A stretch of DNA of 6,528 nt, from NCBI GenBank assembly GCA_011620445.1, contig WOZB01000230.1, positions 1 to 6,528 on the forward strand, read 5' to 3'. The stretch comes from Anaerolineaceae bacterium. Lineage in GTDB: Bacteria > Chloroflexota > Anaerolineae > Anaerolineales > Anaerolineaceae. The stretch's first letter is position 1; each line of letters starts with the position of its first letter. Shown here piece by piece: positions 6,137-6,528 of this stretch. The notes beneath the pieces are model-generated. The model worked only from the letters and a program-made list of their open reading frames with translations, was not told where the DNA came from and made no database searches. Position numbers and translations under genes: made by a program.

Positions 6137-6528
6137 ATGTCCGACCCGTTTATCCTGACCCAGGCACAAAGCGAATTCCTTGGAAACGCACGAAATGGCG
6201 CTATTTTGCTTCAGGGTGAATTTGGAACCGGCAAGACTACAGCATCCACATTGCGAATGCTTCAACTTGAAAAACCAGGTCGAAAAACATTGTGTTCTAC
6301 ACTGGTCCTGGCCCCTCAATACCCACTCTTGCAACATTATCAACAAGCGCAAGTTGAAAATCGGGCAAATCAAAGTCAAACAATGGTGATGACTTTCTCT
6401 TCACTTGTGAAGAGAAATATCGCCTTATTTTGGCCCTTGGTGGCTGACGAAGCCGGTTTTGCCCATCCTGAAATTGAACCAAAATTTCTTACGATCGAAA
6501 CAGCCCAATTCTATTTAGCCCAGATTGT
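6137..6528 (+). CDS. UvrD/Rep-type SF1 DNA helicase, N-terminal part (3' end outside the window)
   Basis: The frame is open from ATG 6137 to the window end (130 complete codons), after an in-frame TGA at 6128-6130. The N-terminus has a Q-motif-like LTQAQ with Gln11, then a Walker A, GEFGTGKTT at 27-35 (Lys33, Thr34), for ATP binding. A hydrophobic strand follows (VLAPQ at 57-61), where motif Ia of UvrD-like helicases falls, and then MTFSSLVKR near 85-93, in the place of the 'TFHxL' motif Ib region. A stretch FWPLVADEAGF at 98-108 and FLTIETAQ near 117-124 look like the helical 1B region of bacterial UvrD-like or AddA/RecB-like proteins. Walker B and motifs III-VI lie beyond the window, so repair helicase, AddA-like nuclease-helicase and other SF1 members cannot be told apart. 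Another P-loop ATPase remains possible. It is transcribed divergently from the acyl-CoA ligase, with 112 bp between the two starts. Confidence 0.75.
   Translation, partial: MSDPFILTQAQSEFLGNARNGAILLQGEFGTGKTTASTLRMLQLEKPGRKTLCSTLVLAPQYPLLQHYQQAQVENRANQSQTMVMTFSSLVKRNIALFWPLVADEAGFAHPEIEPKFLTIETAQFYLAQI

Noticed and set aside
6113..6389. 88-codon open frame on the - strand opposite the helicase N-terminus
   Set aside because: The + strand frame has a Walker A motif and a promoter. The opposite frame is Cys- and Phe-rich without any domain and would run into the ligase promoter region.

Overview
The window is an ordinary chromosomal segment of a bacterium with about 48-50% G+C (estimated by eye). 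It carries DNA-maintenance genes and one energy-metabolism gene. The lineage cannot be proven from the sequence. The short 636-residue GyrB, the single-chain ADP-forming acyl-CoA synthetase, the tRNA without an encoded CCA, and the general look of the helicase N-terminus would fit an anaerobic Chloroflexota bacterium (Anaerolineae-like). This is an inference of moderate confidence.

Layout on the left, all on the + strand: the 3' end of a polytopic membrane protein (2-601, 5' end outside the window); gyrB (625-2535, TTG start with a good Shine-Dalgarno); an intrinsic terminator (2542-2567); dinB, encoding DNA polymerase IV (2572-3780), whose ATG sits 4 nt beyond that terminator; then a tRNA-Thr(CGT) gene (3811-3883) with a strong extended -10 promoter whose -35 overlaps the last codons of dinB.

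A symmetrical hairpin with A and T flanks (3885-3912) closes the tRNA unit. It also serves the convergent gene on the - strand, a fused alpha-beta ADP-forming acetate/acyl-CoA ligase (3925-6024). That gene has its own extended -10 promoter (6062-6070) with a perfect 14-bp inverted repeat (6076-6089) in its -35 region. A divergent gene on the + strand (6137 to the window end) is the N-terminal part of a UvrD/Rep-type SF1 helicase. It has a perfect TATAAT 9 nt before its ATG and no Shine-Dalgarno, which suggests a leaderless message.

Functionally, gyrase B, Pol IV and the helicase belong to replication, supercoiling, damage tolerance and repair. The acyl-CoA synthetase would make ATP from acyl-CoA in fermentation. 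There is no stretch over about 115 bp without a gene. I saw no mobile element, CRISPR array, phage gene or toxin-antitoxin pair, and no clearly new multi-gene system. The points worth a second look are the regulatory arrangements around dinB, the tRNA and the divergent 6025-6136 region.
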